Source: Enterococcus devriesei (lineage in GTDB: Bacteria > Bacillota > Bacilli > Lactobacillales > Enterococcaceae). From it: DNA of 64,000 nucleotides. The stretch is from assembly GCF_001885905.1 (NCBI RefSeq), contig NZ_JXKM01000004.1, positions 306,884 through 370,883 on the forward strand, read 5' to 3'. The position numbers and the translations under genes were made by a program. This document shows, piece by piece, positions 15,307-22,411 of this stretch; positions within the stretch are counted from its first letter, which is position 1, and each line of letters starts with the position of its first letter. Below the pieces are notes generated by a model, which searched no databases, was not told the origin of the DNA, and saw nothing but the letters and a program-made list of their open reading frames with translations.

Positions 15307-15687
15307 TCAGATTCCTAGATGTTCAGCTAACTCTTCAAAAAATGCATCACGTAAACGAATGACCTGGCGTTTGCTCAAAAAAACTTGATCGGCGACTAAA
15401 TCAAGATTTACTTTTTGTTTTTCAGACATATAAAGTCGTTTGATGATCTCTTTCGTTTCTTCTGTCGCCTGATTCAGACACAATGAAATTGTTTTTTGAT
15501 TGCGTTCTAAATTAATCAGCTGCCGATCCAGTGAAATTGAAATTAGAAGCTTTTTGTCTTTAAGTTCTTTATTAGATTGCTGATTATTATGAAGAAGTAA
15601 CTTTGCTTTTCTTTCTAAGTAGTAATCTTCCATTTTAGGATAATCTTTCAAAATTTCTTTTAGATAATCCTTCTTCCATTTCTCCAT
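15307..15687 (-). CDS. ArpU-like phage transcriptional regulator
   Basis: 126 residues, basic N-terminus (WKKDYLKEILKDYP) and a C-terminal sigma-70 region-4-like HTH (LDLVADQVFLSKRQVIRLRDAFFEEL). This is the form of ArpU/DUF1492-type late-gene regulators of Gram-positive prophages, which switch on lysis or structural genes. It is transcribed toward the holin-lysin pair and away from the XRE repressor, so it may be the activator of the cassette. No structural phage genes are near, so it acts on this cassette or elsewhere. Confidence 0.65.
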   Translation of the reverse strand: MEKWKKDYLKEILKDYPKMEDYYLERKAKLLLHNNQQSNKELKDKKLLISISLDRQLINLERNQKTISLCLNQATEETKEIIKRLYMSEKQKVNLDLVADQVFLSKRQVIRLRDAFFEELAEHLGI

Positions 15688-15765
15688 CGTCTCTCCCCCT
15701 AAAAGATATAACCATTCGTAATACTTTTTTTAAATCAGGTAAAATCTATTTGTAGATTAATGGTA

Positions 15766-15844
15766 ATACATTACGTATGCTTTGTAAATTCATATAATGA
15801 TATTTTATCTGTTTTATGTGCAAAAAAGATACATTACGTGTTAC
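15766..15844. promoter_or_regulatory. Divergent promoter region with repeated operator-like motif
   Basis: ATACATTACGT occurs at 15766-15776 and again at 15829-15839, on both sides of a perfect -10 TATAAT (15793-15798). It lies between the divergent ArpU-like and XRE genes and is a plausible binding site of the XRE repressor. Confidence 0.5.
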
Positions 15845-15869
15845 TATAAAGATGAAAGGAATGGTGGCG

Positions 15870-16214
15870 ATGTTCGCTAAACAACTCAAAGCATTAAGAA
15901 AACGAAACCCGCACCTGACACAAATGGATATGGCTACGCAATTAGGGATCGCAAAAACAACCTACGCTGCTTACGAACAAGGAAAACGGACTCCAGATAT
16001 TGAAACACAAAATAAGATTGCTGATTTTTTCCAAGTCTCTTTGGACTATCTGCATGGCCGTGAGGAAAAAAGAAGCCCCACTTTTTCTACCAAACAAATG
16101 AGCATAGCTGCTCATATTGATGACGAAGTAACAGATGAACAAATGGAGGATATTCTAAATTATATTGACTTTATTAAACAGAAACATGCAAAGAAGGATA
16201 GAACTCATGGATAA
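15870..16214 (+). CDS. XRE-family repressor of lysis cassette
   Basis: 114 residues from ATG 15870 (MFAKQLKALRKRNP). Residues 5-65 form an HTH_3 domain (DMATQLGIAKTTYAAYEQGKRTPD recognition region, then FFQVSLDYLHG). The C-terminal tail is acidic and may contact the metallopeptidase-like partner that overlaps its 3' end by 8 bases. Such pairs resemble the ImmR/ImmA switch of ICEBs1, where ImmA cleaves the repressor after DNA damage. Upstream starts (15861, 15816) have poorer ribosome sites. Confidence 0.8.
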   Translation: MFAKQLKALRKRNPHLTQMDMATQLGIAKTTYAAYEQGKRTPDIETQNKIADFFQVSLDYLHGREEKRSPTFSTKQMSIAAHIDDEVTDEQMEDILNYIDFIKQKHAKKDRTHG

Positions 16215-16674
16215 AGTAGAGAAATTGATGGCTCATTTTCAGAGCATTCACTATATATTCGATCCTGAAATGCCAGATGGTCAAAAAGGTTTATCTGTAG
16301 ATGATTATGTCTACTTAAATCCCCGACAAACATCCGCTGAGCTGACCAGTACCGTCGCAGAAGAAATTGCTCACTATCTTACAACTTCAGGCGACATCAC
16401 TGCCCAAGACACTAACGAAAAACGAAAACAAGAACAAAAAGCACGGGATCTTGGATCAACTTTAATAGTTACCCTCCAAGATATTATTGATTGCTACAAA
16501 GAACACTTTACTAACGTTTGGGAATGCGCCGACTACTTAGAAATTACGAGACATTCTTTTGAACAAGCGATCAAGACTTATAAAAAGTTATATCCAAGTG
16601 GGATCGATTATCAAAACTATCGGATTATTTTTGCTGCCGACGGAACCATTGGCGTCTATGAGTTCTGTGAATGA
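16207..16674 (+). CDS. ImmA/IrrE-like anti-repressor peptidase
   Basis: 155 residues from ATG 16207, overlapping the repressor gene by 8 bases, so the two are translationally coupled. The central region TVAEEIAHYLTTSGDI aligns with the zinc-peptidase helix of phage ImmA-like proteins; the first His of the usual HExxH is Glu here (EEIAH), a variant common in the phage clade but one that leaves activity uncertain. The C-terminal half contains a helical unit and YQNYRIIFAADG. It would cleave or titrate the XRE partner on induction. Confidence 0.65.
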   Translation: MDKVEKLMAHFQSIHYIFDPEMPDGQKGLSVDDYVYLNPRQTSAELTSTVAEEIAHYLTTSGDITAQDTNEKRKQEQKARDLGSTLIVTLQDIIDCYKEHFTNVWECADYLEITRHSFEQAIKTYKKLYPSGIDYQNYRIIFAADGTIGVYEFCE

Positions 16675-16815
16675 TGGTTTATTTTTTGGTCGCTGAATTT
16701 GCAATAAAAGAATACTAACAATGACAAACGATGTCCCTATCTTGATTCTCTTGCACCTAGCTTTCCTAAATATTCCGCAAAAAACTTAATTCGACTTTGT
16801 AGGAGGGAACCAGCA

Positions 16816-17004
16816 ATGAAGAACAAACAAGCATTATTTCAAAAAAAGCGCTTCTTTATTCCCCTCGTCATCTTGTTAGGTATTTTAGGTTTTAGTCCGA
16901 TGCTAGTTTCACTATTGGGTGTGAGTGATGAAGATGGATTGAATCCTGATTATTACTCCTCCGCCGATGAATCGCTATTTAAATCAAAAAAAGGAGCTGA
17001 TTGA
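16816..17004 (+). CDS. Small membrane-anchored hypothetical protein
   Basis: 62 residues: basic N-terminus (KNKQALFQKKR), one hydrophobic helix (FFIPLVILLGILGFSPMLVSLL) and an acidic hydrophilic tail (DEDGLNPDYYSSADESLF). The ATG follows GTAGGAGGG. The membrane topology suggests a signal anchor with a short outside tail. The family is not recognised. It is directly followed by the next small gene (its stop shares bases with that gene's ribosome region), so the two form an operon. Confidence 0.6.
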   Translation: MKNKQALFQKKRFFIPLVILLGILGFSPMLVSLLGVSDEDGLNPDYYSSADESLFKSKKGAD

Positions 17005-17172
17005 ATGTTAGAAAATTTAAAAAAGGATTTTGATAAAGGAATGCCTGTCATCACTTATATCAAAAAGAAATATGGTTTCGATTCAATCGAAGAATTTGAA
17101 AAATATATGGAAGACTTGAAAGAAAAAGCTGAGAAATATGATGCGTTAGCTAAAAATAAAGCTACCGAATAA
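17005..17172 (+). CDS. Small hypothetical protein, 55 residues
   Basis: The ATG at 17005 is adjacent to the stop of the upstream membrane protein and preceded by AAAAGGAGC. The product is helical and charged (LKKDFDKGMPVITYIKKKYG, then EEFEKYMEDLKEKAEKYD), with coiled-coil potential. It is possibly a cytosolic partner of the membrane protein encoded just before. It ends at a strong terminator. Confidence 0.6.
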   Translation: MLENLKKDFDKGMPVITYIKKKYGFDSIEEFEKYMEDLKEKAEKYDALAKNKATE

Positions 17173-17180
17173 GCCAAAAA

Positions 17181-17215
17181 GGAGCTGGGACTATAAAAAT
17201 GTCCCAGCTCCTTTG
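17181..17215 (+). terminator. Rho-independent terminator
   Basis: GGAGCTGGGAC and GTCCCAGCTCC form a perfect 11-bp stem followed by TTT. Near-copy of the hairpin at 8590. Confidence 0.85.
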
Positions 17216-17259
17216 CGAATAAACAGTGGTCCAGAAGTACCTTCCCCGGACTATAAAAA

Positions 17260-17286
17260 AAACCGTCCCTAGGAGGAGACGGTTTA
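17260..17286 (-). terminator. Terminator of cold-shock gene
   Basis: AAACCGTC and GACGGTTT pair; on the minus strand a T-run follows. It lies just beyond the cold-shock protein stop. Confidence 0.75.
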
Positions 17287-17298
17287 TAGTTTATCTAA

Positions 17299-17499
17299 TT
17301 AAGCTTTAACGATGTTAGTTGCTTGAGGTCCACGTTGGCCTTCTTCAACATCATAAGTTACTGCTTGACCTTCTTCTAAAGTTTTGAAGCCGTCGCCTTG
17401 GATAGCTGAGAAATGTGCAAATACGTCATTTCCATCTTCACCAGTGATAAAGCCAAAACCTTTGTCTGAGTTAAACCATTTTACAGTACCGTTATTCAT
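17299..17499 (-). CDS. cspA: Cold-shock protein
   Basis: 66 residues from ATG 17499 ([19 protein letters not shown]), behind AGGAGG. It is a complete cold-shock domain with RNP1 (KGFGFI) and RNP2 (DVFAHFS) motifs, so it binds single-stranded RNA/DNA as a chaperone. The length is normal for the family. The upstream 17500-17839 stretch contains no gene; its first part is probably the long 5' leader typical of cold-shock mRNAs. Confidence 0.95.
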   Translation of the reverse strand: MNNGTVKWFNSDKGFGFITGEDGNDVFAHFSAIQGDGFKTLEEGQAVTYDVEEGQRGPQATNIVKA

Positions 17500-17839
17500 A
17501 AATATTTCCTCCTGATACGTATCAAAGTACGTTCTTATTTGCAATTAATTGTTGATAGTAAAAGGAGATTAATACGGTTAAATATCTAGGCTCAAATCAC
17601 ATTTCAAAATCGATTACTTTGTTACTTTAACATGCCTTCGAACAAATTGCTACCTAAATCGGTTAATTAGTAGCAACAGTTAAAAAGCAAACGCTTTCCT
17701 TTAATAAAACTTACAAAGTCCATAGCTAAATGATCAAGACGCCTTCCATAAAAAAGTCATTTAACTCTTCGTCTTCATTAATAGTCTTCCCCTCCCCACC
17801 TTTTTTTGCTAGAATTTATGGTGACGGAGGTACAAAAAC

Positions 17840-18022
17840 ATGCAAACATTGTATATTTTGTTCAGTTTCCTAACGAGTGTAGGGATTTTAATTATGGTCT
17901 ACGCTTTTTATCGCGATTTTAAAAAACTAACCTTACTTCAAAAGATTGCTCTGATCTTAGTTTCTATCAGTGGATTGATGCCGATGCTCTTGGGAATGAT
18001 TGAAGGATTTCTTTCAAACTAA
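17840..18022 (+). CDS. Small two-helix membrane protein
   Basis: 60 residues with two hydrophobic helices (LYILFSFLTSVGILIMVYAF and LILVSISGLMPMLLGMIEGF) joined by a short basic loop (YRDFKKLT). The ATG lies 14 bases downstream of GACGGAGG. Function unknown. A further small membrane protein gene follows about 100 bases on. Confidence 0.55.
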   Translation: MQTLYILFSFLTSVGILIMVYAFYRDFKKLTLLQKIALILVSISGLMPMLLGMIEGFLSN

Positions 18023-18119
18023 TCGACGAATCACGTTCTTTTTGCTATCGGACAGATGTAAGAGATTCTGTTGATAGCGCTATCACTAAGTAGTATAATT
18101 ATCTAAAGGAGTGATTGAG

Positions 18120-18320
18120 ATGAGTTACGCGATTGGTGGCTTTTTTTTATTACTAAGTGGTTGGCAGTTCTTCATAACGAAACGGACCTTCACAACGATC
18201 AGACAAAAAGGAAATGAGAGCACTTCGGGCTTTATCATGCTGGGTCTCTGGGGCAGTTTGGCATTTGCGCTTTGTTGTCTATATGTCGCCTACAGTTGTT
18301 TCTTTGTCTTTCAATTTTAG
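18120..18320 (+). CDS. Small two-helix membrane protein
   Basis: 66 residues from ATG 18120, behind AAAGGAG. Two hydrophobic segments (YAIGGFFLLLSGWQFFI and FIMLGLWGSLAFALCCLYVAY) flank a polar loop TKRTFTTIRQKGNEST. Unrecognised family. It ends near a small terminator (18326-18348). The 18321-18802 gap beyond holds no evident gene, only scattered short frames; a second hairpin, CAAGAGA-GGAA-TCTCTTG, lies at about 18660-18677. Confidence 0.55.
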   Translation: MSYAIGGFFLLLSGWQFFITKRTFTTIRQKGNESTSGFIMLGLWGSLAFALCCLYVAYSCFFVFQF

Positions 18321-18325
18321 GATTT

Positions 18326-18349
18326 TTAAGAGGCCTAGCCTCTTTTTTT
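18326..18349 (+). terminator. Short terminator
   Basis: AAGAGG and CCTCTT pair around CCTAG and are followed by a T-run. Confidence 0.6.
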
Positions 18350-18814
18350 GTTTGAAAAGCTCTGTTGAAACTTTTTTAATACTAAGCTATCAGAAAGAAA
18401 CGTTGCCTCACTCTTCTCTAGACCCCGTATCAGAAGGAATCAGGATTTGAACAAAGTTTTCTCAAGTGCTACGATGTTCACTTAATGACACCAGAGACAA
18501 AGACAAATGGTCTGGTTTATCCGTGACCGAACTACTTACCCCTTTTTACAATCAAAATAAGCCTCCCGTAATCAAAATACCCATAAGTTTTTTCCGATGA
18601 AAGATTTTGTGGTGATCGAGGCTGCTATCTCTGATTATTTGATAACTACCTATAATGAAGCAAGAGAGGAATCTCTTGTTTTACATCTTAAACGACCCTT
18701 CCTCAGCTGAAGAATAATCCTTACGCAGTTGACTTACACATCTTTTTTTAATTGTTTTATCATTAATCCGTTAAATTTATGCTATACTGATTCTTTGAAA
18801 GGGTGGGTGCTCTG

Positions 18815-19459
18815 TTGAATAATAAAAAAGCGGCTCCAATCGAATTTCTGTGGTTAGGATTGTATAGTTTTGCCGGCTTTAGTTTAGAATTGATCCTGAT
18901 GGTCCTCTTGAACATCTTCAACGTAAGCCCTTCGATTCCTTTACATGCGGGATTGACGGCTGCTTTGTGGTTCATCGCTAGTTATTTGATATTGCATTAT
19001 GCCAATAAAAAATTTTCATTTGACCCAGTAAACGTACATGTTCACTTAGATAAAAGACGTTTAATCATGGTTGGAGCAATTTTTATACTTTTGATCCTTG
19101 TTACTTCGATCCTCTTCCAAGGGTTCAAACCGCTAGTTGAGTTTCACGGTGATCTTCAAAAGAGTGTGTTGGCCTTGATCATGAGAATCATCTATTATCT
19201 TGCCGAGAGCGGGCTGATCCTACTAACGATTTGTTTTGGTCAAGCATTCTTTGAAGGCCAATTCTCACTTCCCTCATATCTTCCCAGTGGAGGATTTTTT
19301 CTAGCGTTAACGTGGGGACTGATTCATTTTCTGCTTCAAGGCTTTTCCGGCGGCTTATTCGCGATTTTCTTTTCTTTACTAACAGGAACACTCTTTGTAT
19401 TAGTCAAAAAGGACTTTAAAAAAAGCTATCTGCTTATTGCTCTTGCCCTCATTCTTTAA
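18815..19459 (+). CDS. Multi-pass membrane protein, CPBP-like
   Basis: About 214 residues; the TTG at 18815 fits the AAAGGGTGGG ribosome site better than the GTG at 18803. There are six or so membrane segments. The C-terminal part (GGFFLALTWGLIHFLLQGFSG, with a His in the membrane and GLFAIFFSLLTGTLF) resembles the second half of CPBP/Abi-type intramembrane proteases, but the EExxR motif is replaced by AFFEGQ, so catalytic activity is doubtful. No bacteriocin genes adjoin. Confidence 0.55.
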   Translation: MNNKKAAPIEFLWLGLYSFAGFSLELILMVLLNIFNVSPSIPLHAGLTAALWFIASYLILHYANKKFSFDPVNVHVHLDKRRLIMVGAIFILLILVTSILFQGFKPLVEFHGDLQKSVLALIMRIIYYLAESGLILLTICFGQAFFEGQFSLPSYLPSGGFFLALTWGLIHFLLQGFSGGLFAIFFSLLTGTLFVLVKKDFKKSYLLIALALIL

Positions 19460-19568
19460 AATTTCAGCCAATTTCGACAGCTAATCATAGCTGTTTTTTT
19501 TAGCTATCAAATCTATTGTTTACAAAACGCTTACATAACTTTATGATTAGTTCTAGGGGGGATTTATT

Positions 19569-19868
19569 ATGAAGAAAATATGTTTTGTATTGACTGTCAG
19601 TACTGGAATAAACTATGGTTCCATTTCTGCTGCTCCATTACTTAAAAATAACGAAGATTTAAAAGAATACTTCTCAAACGATTATGATGTCTCCATCAAT
19701 TACATTCGTGACAAAGACACGGTGGATTATTTAGTTGTTCCCGACCCATTCACGCCTTTCGAGAACGAAAATGAGTTACCAATCATCAAAGTACCCGCAA
19801 GATTGTTTATGACGAAAGATTTCGCGGCCATAAAAACGTACCTCGATGATTATTTTGCGCATAACTAG
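19569..19868 (+). CDS. Hypothetical protein, 99 residues
   Basis: A small soluble protein, Rossmann-like at its start (KKICFVLTVSTGINYGSISAAP), reminiscent of PTS IIB-like folds but with no phosphorylated Cys in the usual place, so no transporter role is proposed. The ATG follows GGGGGG. It has its own terminator at 19877-19903. The promoter is probably TTGTTTACAAAACGCTTACA around 19515. Confidence 0.45.
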   Translation: MKKICFVLTVSTGINYGSISAAPLLKNNEDLKEYFSNDYDVSINYIRDKDTVDYLVVPDPFTPFENENELPIIKVPARLFMTKDFAAIKTYLDDYFAHN

Positions 19869-19876
19869 GACAGATG

Positions 19877-19905
19877 ATACAAGAGAGGAATCTCTTGTAT
19901 TTTTT
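19877..19905 (+). terminator. Rho-independent terminator
   Basis: TACAAGAGA and TCTCTTGTA form a perfect 9-bp stem with a GGAA loop, then a T-run. A copy of the core occurs at 18660. Confidence 0.85.
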
Positions 19906-19991
19906 GATAGGTTGAGTAAATAAACTTTAAAATTGGTTTCGTATTTTTATTCAGGAGCGTATAGTTAAAGTAAACGATTCGGAGGCCTCAT

Positions 19992-20138
19992 ATGAAAACA
20001 AAAACATTTACGTCATTCACAGAAAATGGGTTAGACAACAAAATCGCTGCATTCTTGGCTTCAACCGATATAGAAGTTATTGAAATACAGTTTACTGGTT
20101 CTCTATTTTATCTAGGCGCAATGATTGTATATAAATAA
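19992..20138 (+). CDS. Small protein, Cse60-like
   Basis: 48 residues from ATG 19992, behind CGGAGG. The pattern MKTKTFTSFTENGLDNKIAA, then VIEIQFTGS and a C-terminal MIVYK, resembles the sporulation-associated Cse60 family, whose members also occur in non-spore-formers with unknown function. It lies just before the frameshifted VOC gene. Confidence 0.5.
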   Translation: MKTKTFTSFTENGLDNKIAAFLASTDIEVIEIQFTGSLFYLGAMIVYK

Positions 20139-20216
20139 GCGGGATTTTTCACTGTAAATATGATTAGCCGGCTATGCTATTATTCGTTTGATAAAATTTT
20201 ATGAAGGAGCCTCACT

Positions 20217-20641
20217 ATGAAACAAACTATTGCTCACATCTCCTTAGTCGTAAATGATTACGATGAAGCGATTGCTTTTTACACAAATAAATTGGGCTTC
20301 ATATTAATCGAAGACACCTATCAGCCAGAGCAAGAGAAACGCTGGGTGGTAATCTCCCCCCGCCCAATTCAACCGGAACAACTATCTTGTTAGCAACAGC
20401 TTCCAAGCCCATACAAAAAAACTTCATTGGGAACCAAGCTGGCGGCAGAGTTTTTCTATTTTTGGCAACCGATGATTTTGATCGTGATTATCGCAATTAC
20501 GTTGCAAAAGGAATTGAATTTGTTCGCCCTCCAAAAAAAGCCGATTATGGAAAAGTTGCCGTATTTAAAGATCTGTATGGAAATCTATGGGATCTAATCC
20601 AATTTAGTGACAATCATGGTATGACTCAGCGCTTTTTTTAG
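20217..20641 (+). pseudogene. VOC-family (glyoxalase-like) protein, frameshifted
   Basis: Frame 1 from ATG 20217 reads MKQTIAHISLVVNDYDEAIAF, then FYTNKLGFILIEDT and RWVVISPRP, but then hits a stop. One added base in the CCC at about 20363-20365 restores NSTGTTILLATAS and the second half (GGRVFLFLATDDFDRDY, FVRPPKKADYGKVAVFKDLYGNLWDLIQF). The joined product, about 141 residues, is a complete VOC fold with metal-ligand positions His, Glu and so on. The ribosome site GAAGGAG is good. Either a recent loss or a homopolymer sequencing error. Confidence 0.75.
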
Positions 20642-20772
20642 CTTCTACTTTTTTGATTGCCTCCAATTGCGTAAATTGACTTACAATTCTCCTTACTCTA
20701 TAATGCACCATATTAGTAGGTAATTGCAGGCGATACCTAATCCCAACATTGCCGTCGAGTGAAAGGATTTCT

Positions 20773-21450
20773 ATGAGAATCAACGTTTTGCAGCACACTC
20801 CTAATGAAGGACCTGGCTCTATTCAAGAATGGTCCCAAAAAAATGGGCATGAAATGTATATCTATCATCCCTATCAATTTAATGATGTGCTTCCTACAGC
20901 TGATGAAACTGATATGCTTGTCATTTTAGGTGGCCCAATGAGCCCCAACGATAATATAGATTGGATCAAGAATGAGCGAACGCTTATCAAAGAACTACTT
21001 GAAAAACATATTCCAATCTTTGGCGCTTGTTATGGCGCCCAACAAATTGTCAAAACGTTAGGATATAGCGTAACGAAAGCACCCCATAAAGAAGTTGGAT
21101 GGGCTCCTGTTTATCTTGAAAATAGTATTATTGAAGGTATCCCCAACAAATTAACTGCTCTACATTGGCATGAAGAAATGTTTGAAATACCTGAAGATGC
21201 TATTCATCTATTCAGTAGTGACTTAGTTAGGAACCAAGGTTATTTGTTAGGCGAAAACGTTCTAGGATTACAATTTCATTTCGAACCAAAGGCCGATGAT
21301 GTCCGTGAAATAGCCGTTAACGATTCGTCTTATCCAGCAGACAATAATTCTTTAAAACAAAGTGCAAAAGATATAATTGATTCAGCTTTTCCGGTCGAAA
21401 ATCGAGATGTTATGTTTACGCTGCTAGACTTTATCACTAGAAATAAATAA
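20773..21450 (+). CDS. Class I glutamine amidotransferase-like protein
   Basis: 225 residues from ATG 20773, behind GAAAGGA. The fold is that of GMP-synthase-type GATase: ILGGPMSPNDNIDWI, nucleophile Cys in PIFGACYGAQQIVKTLG, and the His/Glu pair in LGLQFHFEPK. Stand-alone members of this family act as gamma-glutamyl hydrolases or amidotransferases on small molecules, and the substrate here is unknown. It ends at a terminator (21461-21488). No biosynthetic partner adjoins. Confidence 0.8.
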   Translation: MRINVLQHTPNEGPGSIQEWSQKNGHEMYIYHPYQFNDVLPTADETDMLVILGGPMSPNDNIDWIKNERTLIKELLEKHIPIFGACYGAQQIVKTLGYSVTKAPHKEVGWAPVYLENSIIEGIPNKLTALHWHEEMFEIPEDAIHLFSSDLVRNQGYLLGENVLGLQFHFEPKADDVREIAVNDSSYPADNNSLKQSAKDIIDSAFPVENRDVMFTLLDFITRNK

Positions 21451-21460
21451 TTCATTCGCT

Positions 21461-21490
21461 AAAGCTATCATTTATTTGATAGCTTTTTTG
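21461..21490 (+). terminator. Rho-independent terminator
   Basis: AAAGCTATCA and TTGATAGCTTT pair closely, followed by a T-run. Confidence 0.85.
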
Positions 21491-21658
21491 CCATTGAAAA
21501 TTAGTTGATTGCTCCAATTTACCGAACTTTCAATGATTAAATCGCCATCATAGCTTAGCTCCTTATATGAACGGCATGATGACCCTTATGAAATTGTATT
21601 GTGAATATAAAAGTTTAATCTCAAGTTTCAACTCTTCATTTTATAAGCGTAAACAAAA

Positions 21659-21708
21659 ATCCGCTAAACATTGTCATGATTGGCATCACATCAACGTTTA
21701 GCGGATAT
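21659..21708 (-). terminator. Terminator of selC
   Basis: ATCCGCTAAAC and GTTTAGCGGAT form a perfect 11-bp outer stem, with further pairing inside. On the minus strand it is about 12 bases past the tRNA 3' end and is followed by TTTTTG. Confidence 0.8.
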
Positions 21709-21719
21709 ACATTTCATAT

Positions 21720-21816
21720 TGGCGGGAATGTGTGAGAATCGAACTCACCCAAGAAGCTCTTAACTCCTCATACTGGTTTTGAAGACCAGAGGGAACACCA
21801 GAACCCATCCACTCCC
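21720..21816 (-). tRNA. selC: tRNA-Sec (anticodon UCA)
   Basis: The minus strand reads GGGAGTGG, then an anticodon arm CTGGT-CTTCAAA-ACCAG with anticodon TCA, a long variable arm (GAGGAG ... CTTC), a T-arm GTGAG-TTCGATT-CTCAC, and a 3' end CCCGCCA with the CCA encoded. The length, about 97, the UCA anticodon and the long extra arm identify selenocysteine tRNA. It is the fourth essential Sec component beside selA, selB and selD, which lie 7-14 kb away on the same strand. It reads UGA in prdB and prdC. Confidence 0.95.
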
Positions 21817-21827
21817 GAAACAAGATA

Positions 21828-21856
21828 ATCATACCATTACTTTACTTAGTAATCAA
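21828..21856 (-). promoter_or_regulatory. selC promoter
   Basis: On the minus strand, -35 TTGATT (21851-21856) and -10 TATGAT (21828-21833) with a 17-base spacer lie 11 bases upstream of the tRNA 5' end. Confidence 0.75.
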
Positions 21857-21871
21857 TAACAATTTCCTGCA

Positions 21872-21921
21872 AAAAAAGGAGAGAAATTCCCGTTGATTGG
21901 GTTCTTCTCTCCTTTTTAAAA
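21872..21921. terminator. Terminator of DUF1622 gene
   Basis: AAAAAGGAGAGAA and TTCTCTCCTTTTT form a 13-bp stem around a ~20-base loop, with A/T runs at both ends; it lies just past the DUF1622 stop. Confidence 0.8.
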
Positions 21922-21937
21922 TTACTGTTGCAAACTC

Positions 21938-22291
21938 CTATTGCTCATCCGTTACTTCGTTGATTTCCTTATTCAAGAAATACGAGATCACCGTACAGAT
22001 CAACACGATCAAAGCCAATTTGAGAATGTCTTGGAAGGTTGGATTGACGATCGTTTCAATGATATCGGCCACGATCAGAAATTCCAAGCTCAATAAGATA
22101 TAGCTGCCTAAGTAAGCTTTGATATATTTATTCTTCTGCAAGATCGATGGAAAAACTTTGCCGTTTTTGCGAGGAATAAGTTTGATAAAGGCAAGAAACG
22201 CCCCTACGATAATGATCCCGATCGACAGAACGTCTAACAATAATACGATTGGTTGAAAAAAATGTTGGATCATATTTTCGATCATTGCCAT
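21938..22291 (-). CDS. DUF1622 family membrane protein
   Basis: 117 residues with three hydrophobic segments (FFQPIVLLLDVLSIGIIIVGAFLAFI, AYLGSYILLSLEFLIVADII and LKLALIVLICTVISYFL). The pattern LGSYILLSLEFLIVADIIET is characteristic of DUF1622, a family of small bacterial inner-membrane proteins with no known function. The start is ATG 22291 with AGGTG 7 bases upstream. It stands alone, with a terminator downstream and the LTA synthase gene upstream on the same strand behind another terminator. Confidence 0.8.
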   Translation of the reverse strand: MAMIENMIQHFFQPIVLLLDVLSIGIIIVGAFLAFIKLIPRKNGKVFPSILQKNKYIKAYLGSYILLSLEFLIVADIIETIVNPTFQDILKLALIVLICTVISYFLNKEINEVTDEQ

Positions 22292-22375
22292 CGCCTCTCA
22301 CCTGCTTCCTTGATACATCAATCATACGAAGAAAATTCCTTGAAGGCAATTAATTCGCTGTGTTCGACGTAAAAC

Positions 22376-22408
22376 AAAAAGCAATCCCGTAAAAACGAGA
22401 TTGCTTTT
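22376..22408 (-). terminator. Terminator of LTA synthase gene
   Basis: AAAGCAATC-tcg-type stem: AAAAAGCAATCcCGT and ACGaGATTGCTTTT pair around a short loop, immediately beyond the stop at 22412. Confidence 0.8.
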
Positions 22409-22411
22409 GGC

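Noticed and set aside
15036..15362. 108-codon plus-strand frame over the SOS leader
   Set aside because: It runs antisense to the holin promoter and into the ArpU-like gene; codon use is random.
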